Source: Phycisphaerae bacterium (lineage in GTDB: Bacteria > Planctomycetota > Phycisphaerae > JAJVII01). From it: 64,000 nt of DNA. The notes beneath the pieces are model-generated. The model ran no database searches, was not told the origin of the DNA, and saw only the letters and a list, made by a program, of their open reading frames with translations. Shown one piece after another: positions 60,512 through 64,000 of this stretch; position 1 is the stretch's first letter; each line of letters starts with the position of its first letter. The DNA lies in the NCBI GenBank assembly GCA_022072085.1, contig JAJVII010000013.1:1-64000 (forward strand), in the 5' to 3' direction. The position numbers and the translations under genes are program-made.

Positions 60512-61816
60512 TCAACTCCTCTCCAGCAGAATCGCCGCCCCCTGACCGCCGCCGACGCACAGGGCCGCCACGCCCCGCCGCACATCGCGGCGGCGCATTT
60601 CATGCAGCAGGTCCAGCACCAGCCGCGCCCCGGTCGCGCCGACCGGATGGCCCAGGGCGATGGCCCCGCCGTTGACGTTCAGCCGTTCGCCCTCCAACTC
60701 GCCCAGGGCGGCGTGCCGGCCGAGGTGGCGGCGGGCGAAGTCGTCGTCGGCCATCGCCCGCAGGCAGGCGAGCACCTGGGCCGCGAACGCCTCGTTGATC
60801 TCCCACAGGTCGACGTCGGCCAGTGTCAGCCGCGTCTCGGCCAGCAGCCGGTCGATCGCGTAGACCGGGCCAAGCCCCATGCGGGCCGGGTCCAGTGCCG
60901 CCACCGCGTAGGCCCGTACGTAGCCCAGCACGTCCAGCCCCTCGGCCCGGGCCAACTCGCCGTCTGCCGTCAGCAGCGCCACCGCCCCGTCGGTCACCTG
61001 ACAACTGTTGCCCACGGTGACGCTGCCGTCGCGGCGGTCGAAGATGGTCGGGAGCTTGGCCAGCGCCTCCGCCGACTGTCCCGGCCGAGGGCCCACGTCG
61101 GCCGACACCGGCGTGAACGCCTCGCCGGCGTAGACGGTGACCATGTGGCCGGCGAACCGCCCGGCCTCGACGGCGGCTGTCGCACGCCGGTGCGACCGCA
61201 GCGCAAAGGCGTCCTGCTCATCGCGCGAGATGTCGAACTCGTGGGCAAGCACCTCGGCTGTGCGGCCCATGATCATGTCCACGCTGGGGTCGGTCAGGCC
61301 CAGCGTCAGGCCGACGACGGGGCGGAAGTGTCGCGGGCGGAAAGCGGCTAGCGCCCTGAGCCGCTGCCAAGCGGACTTGGCGCGGGCCAGGCGGGCCATC
61401 GGGCCAAGCATATCGCGTGGGAACAGCAGCGGGATGTTGCTCATCGACTCGGCCCCGCCGACGAGCATCAGCCGGGCGTTGCCGGCGGCGATGCGGGCTG
61501 CTGCGTCGGCGATCGACTCCATGCCGGAGGCGCAGTTTCGCTGGACGGTGCGTGCGGGGATGTGCTCGGGCACGCCGGCCGCGATGGCCGCCACGCGGGC
61601 GGGGTTCGCCGCCTCGGGCGGCATAACCACGTTGCCCAGGACGACCTCGTCCAGCCGTCCGCCGCCAATGCCGCTGCGGTAGAGCGTCTCCTGCATCGCC
61701 ATGCGGGCCAGTTCGACCATCGGCACCTCCGCCAGCGCCGTGCCCATCCGCGCGAAAGGCGTTCGCACGCCCCCGACGATCGCGACGCGCCTGTTGTCCG
61801 TCGTGAATGCGACCAT
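60512..61816 (-). CDS. fadI: Acetyl-CoA acyltransferase (3-ketoacyl-CoA thiolase)
   Basis: A 434-residue thiolase that cleaves 3-ketoacyl-CoA to acetyl-CoA and a shortened acyl-CoA. Residues: nucleophile Cys95 in [18 protein letters not shown] near 350, His390 in [14 protein letters not shown], and Cys420 in [11 protein letters not shown]; all expected catalytic residues are present. The length of 434 is closer to FadI-type (about 430) than FadA-type (about 390) thiolases, because of an insertion around residues 120-180. It precedes the bifunctional enzyme by 2 bases, so the two are tightly coupled. The FadI label is by length and neighbourhood only. Confidence 0.9.
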   Translation of the reverse strand: MVAFTTDNRRVAIVGGVRTPFARMGTALAEVPMVELARMAMQETLYRSGIGGGRLDEVVLGNVVMPPEAANPARVAAIAAGVPEHIPARTVQRNCASGMESIADAAARIAAGNARLMLVGGAESMSNIPLLFPRDMLGPMARLARAKSAWQRLRALAAFRPRHFRPVVGLTLGLTDPSVDMIMGRTAEVLAHEFDISRDEQDAFALRSHRRATAAVEAGRFAGHMVTVYAGEAFTPVSADVGPRPGQSAEALAKLPTIFDRRDGSVTVGNSCQVTDGAVALLTADGELARAEGLDVLGYVRAYAVAALDPARMGLGPVYAIDRLLAETRLTLADVDLWEINEAFAAQVLACLRAMADDDFARRHLGRHAALGELEGERLNVNGGAIALGHPVGATGARLVLDLLHEMRRRDVRRGVAALCVGGGQGAAILLERS

Positions 61817-61885
61817 CAGCAGACCTCCTGAGAACGCAGAGCCGCTGAACGGCAGAGGGCCGACAGAAGGCCCTTCCTCTTCTTC

Positions 61886-63721
61886 CTACTCGTCCCCCTC
61901 CTCCGTCCCGCTCTGCGGTCTCTGTCCCTCCGCGTTCATCTTCTCTTCCTTCACCGCCTCATGACTCATGTCGCGCAGCTCGTACTTCAGCAGCTTGCCC
62001 AGGGCCGAGCGCGGGAGACGCTGGACGAATTCAAAGCGGCGGGGCACCTCGTGCGGGCCCAGGTGCTCGCGGCAGAGCGCCCGCAACTCCGACGCCAGCT
62101 TCGCCTCGTCGGGCGGCTCGCTCCGCGGCACGATCATCGCGACGACACACTCGGTTTCGACCGGGTCGGGCCAGCCGACGACGGCTACGTCAGCCACCTG
62201 CGGGTGCATGGCCAGTATCCGTTCGACGTGTCCGGGCCAGACCTTCAGGCCGGCGGCGTTGATCATGTCCTTGCGGCGGTCCAGCACGTGGAAGAAGCCG
62301 TCCTCGTCGACGCGGACGACGTCGCCGGTGTGCAACCAGCGGCGGCCTTGCTCGTCGGTGGTGATGGCCGCCGCGGTGGCGTCCGGGTCGGCGAAGTAGC
62401 CGCGCATGATCTGCGGGCCGGCGACGAGCAGTTCGCCGGGCTGGCCGGCCGGCAGGTCGCGTGACGGGTCGTCCAGGTCCACCACGCGGGCCTGGGTGTC
62501 GGGCAGGGGACGACCGATGGAACCCTCGCGCGGCCCGTCGGGCGGGTTGGTGTGCGTGACGGGCGAGGCCTCGGTCAGGCCATAGCCTTGGACGATGGCG
62601 GCCCCGGTCAGCGCGGCGAAACGCTTGGAGGTGGCCGGGCCCAGCGGGGCGGCGCCGCTGGTGACCAGCGCGCCGGCCAGCACGTTGACGGCGGCGCCCG
62701 TGCCCTCGGGGTCGGCCTCGATGCGGTCGCACAGCGCCTCGAAGATGGCCGGCACCAGCGAGACCATGGTGGGGCAGTGTCGGCCGACGGCGTCAAGGAA
62801 CTCGTCCATGCGGAACCGAGTCAGCGGGATGAGCATGCCGCCGCCGAGGACGGCCGATATCAGCGCCGCCGTCAAGCCGTAGACGTGGAACATAGGCAGC
62901 ACGGCCAGTATGCGCTCCTGGCCCGGGCGGATGCGTGCCCACAACGCGAGCTGAAGAGCGTTGGCCAACAGGTTGCGGTGGGTCAACTCGGCCACCTTGA
63001 GTGAGCCGGTGGTGCCGCCGGTTGGCTGGAGGACGGCCACGTCGCCGGGCGACGGGGGGAGCATCGGAGGGCGGGAGGGGGCGCGCTCCATCAGCTCCTC
63101 CAGCGTCGCCTGGCATGAGGCCCGGGCAAGGCTCTGACGGCCCTGCCAGAGCTTGAAGCGATAGCCCAGCCGCTGGAACACCTGCTGGTAGTTCCGCAGC
63201 GAGACCCACAGCCAGCAGACCTCGGCCTGGTCGCCTGCGGCGGCCCGCTCGAGTTGCGGGGCCTGGAGATCCAGGGCGATGACCAGACGCGGCTGGGCCT
63301 TCGCCAGCAGCTCGCGCAGCTCGTCGACGCCCTTGAGTGGACCGGCGTTGACGACCACCGCGCCCAGCGTCTGGACGGCGAAGAAGGCGAAGACGAACTC
63401 GGGGCAGTTGGGTAGCGTTATCAGCACGCGGTCGCCGCGGCGGACGCCCATGACCGCCAGCCCGCCGGCCAGACGGTCGACCTGGGCGCGGACCTGCGAC
63501 CAACTCCAGCGGTGGTCGTTGTAGACCATGGCCGGGGCGTCGGCGAAGCGATCGGCCGTCTGGTCCAGCAGTGCCCCCAGCGTGGTGGCCGGGTAGTTCA
63601 GCGTCGTGCGGCGGACGGGCGGGGGCGGGGCCGGCGGTGAATCGGTCGGCCGATCCGTGCCGCCGGGATGCGGGCGGCGGCGGAACAATTCCAGGATGTC
63701 ATGTAGCGAAAGTCGCATCAT
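61886..63721 (-). CDS. Long-chain fatty acid-CoA ligase (AMP-binding)
   Basis: A 611-residue ANL-superfamily enzyme that activates fatty acids with ATP and CoA. Start ATG 63721 (a second ATG follows at 63718), with GGAGGG about 9 bases upstream; the longer frame to 63934 has no ribosome site and shadows the upstream hydrolase. Motifs: P-loop LQPTGGTTGSLKVAELTH (about 215), YGLTEASPVTHTN, LHTGDVVRVDEDGFFHVLDR, RRKDMINAAGLKVWP, and the A10-type PRSALGKLLKYELR lysine. The P-loop has Leu and Val where Pro and Gly are commonest; the AMP-binding signature allows the first. It feeds the following thiolase/hydratase/dehydrogenase genes. The last about 20 residues are charged and dispensable-looking. 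Confidence 0.9.
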   Translation of the reverse strand: MMRLSLHDILELFRRRPHPGGTDRPTDSPPAPPPPVRRTTLNYPATTLGALLDQTADRFADAPAMVYNDHRWSWSQVRAQVDRLAGGLAVMGVRRGDRVLITLPNCPEFVFAFFAVQTLGAVVVNAGPLKGVDELRELLAKAQPRLVIALDLQAPQLERAAAGDQAEVCWLWVSLRNYQQVFQRLGYRFKLWQGRQSLARASCQATLEELMERAPSRPPMLPPSPGDVAVLQPTGGTTGSLKVAELTHRNLLANALQLALWARIRPGQERILAVLPMFHVYGLTAALISAVLGGGMLIPLTRFRMDEFLDAVGRHCPTMVSLVPAIFEALCDRIEADPEGTGAAVNVLAGALVTSGAAPLGPATSKRFAALTGAAIVQGYGLTEASPVTHTNPPDGPREGSIGRPLPDTQARVVDLDDPSRDLPAGQPGELLVAGPQIMRGYFADPDATAAAITTDEQGRRWLHTGDVVRVDEDGFFHVLDRRKDMINAAGLKVWPGHVERILAMHPQVADVAVVGWPDPVETECVVAMIVPRSEPPDEAKLASELRALCREHLGPHEVPRRFEFVQRLPRSALGKLLKYELRDMSHEAVKEEKMNAEGQRPQSGTEEGDE

Positions 63722-63752
63722 GCTGTGCTTCCCTCCTCTCTCGCGCCGCCGG

Positions 63753-64000
63753 TCAGTTGGCGGCGGTGACGGCCGACAGCGGCCCGTCGCGGCGACGGGG
63801 CGCCGAGGCGGGCGGATCGGGCTCGATGACGCGGCCGTCGGCCAGGAACCCGCCGACGGCGCGGGCCACATAGTCGGGGCACTCGCTGACCGGGTTGTGA
63901 CCTGCCTGCGGAATCTCGACGAATCGGGCGCCACGGATGGAGTTGGCCAACTGACGGCCGTAACAGGCCGGTATCAGCACGTCGTACCGGCCGGACATCA
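63753..64000 (-). CDS. Alpha/beta hydrolase, C-terminal part (runs off window)
   Basis: Only the last about 80 residues are in view; the gene continues past the right edge. GRYDVLIP with IRGARFVEIPQAGHNPVSE is the classic end of an alpha/beta hydrolase: the Asp of the triad in the GxxD turn and the catalytic His in the AGHxP motif. A short linker to VTAAN follows. It lies 31 bases before the acyl-CoA ligase on the same strand, so it probably belongs to the lipid-degradation operon as an esterase, lipase or CoA-thioesterase. Confidence 0.7.
   Translation of the reverse strand, partial: MSGRYDVLIPACYGRQLANSIRGARFVEIPQAGHNPVSECPDYVARAVGGFLADGRVIEPDPPASAPRRRDGPLSAVTAAN

Noticed and set aside
63010-63060. 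Inactive acyl-CoA ligase because of an altered P-loop
   Set aside because: GGTTGSLK keeps the Gly/Thr/Lys residues; Leu at the usual Pro position is tolerated in the AMP-binding signature, and other motifs are intact.

Overview
The window is GC-rich DNA (roughly two thirds G+C by eye) from what looks like a planctomycete-type bacterium, probably Phycisphaerae-like. The clues are a giant protein with the N-terminal LEPR-XLL signature, a PEP-CTERM (exosortase) tail on an autotransporter-repeat protein, large secreted PQQ/NHL/FG-GAP repeat proteins, a type I sulfatase, and several glycan-active families typical of that phylum. No rRNA, tRNA, CRISPR array or insertion sequence was recognised. Taxonomy is inference from gene content only.

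Layout. 0-10.6 kb (+): a secreted coiled-coil protein closed by a clear terminator, then two paralogous secreted NHL/FlgD-Ig-like beta-propeller proteins flanking a YetA/exo-rhamnogalacturonan-lyase-like enzyme. 11-17.7 kb (+): a 2,209-residue cell-surface protein built of autotransporter-associated beta-strand repeats but ending in PEP-CTERM instead of a beta-barrel. 18-22.7 kb (-): a GH2 lipoprotein translationally coupled to a short secreted PQQ-like fragment, and an MFS exporter. 22.9-37.8 kb (-): one 4,975-residue LEPR/RTX-type giant protein, almost a quarter of the window. 38.5-46.1 kb (-): a broken GH123-like copy, an FG-GAP protein, a full-length GH123-like protein and a sulfatase. 46.5-51.2 kb (+): a 1,569-residue TPR/PQQ protein. 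51.3-56.3 kb (-): a beta-helix protein followed by a DUF6259-like glycosidase. 56.6-64 kb (-): a compact fatty-acid beta-oxidation operon (alpha/beta hydrolase end, acyl-CoA ligase, thiolase, enoyl-CoA hydratase/3-hydroxyacyl-CoA dehydrogenase, acyl-CoA dehydrogenase).

How it fits together. Most genes encode exported proteins for binding or breaking down complex, possibly sulfated or pectin-like, polysaccharides, or very large surface proteins. The last operon encodes cytoplasmic lipid catabolism and seems unrelated. No regulator, TonB/SusCD pair or exosortase is present, so sorting and uptake must be encoded elsewhere.

Best leads. (1) A GH123-like gene copy that has lost about 485 internal residues and carries an in-frame TAA. 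(2) The full-length GH123-like protein, in which the expected Asp-Glu catalytic pair appears to be Gly-Ala. (3) The PATR/PEP-CTERM hybrid surface protein and the unassigned leader with competing stems in front of it. (4) The modular C-terminus of the giant protein. (5) The NHL-lyase-NHL cassette with a conserved Cys-Gly-Cys motif.
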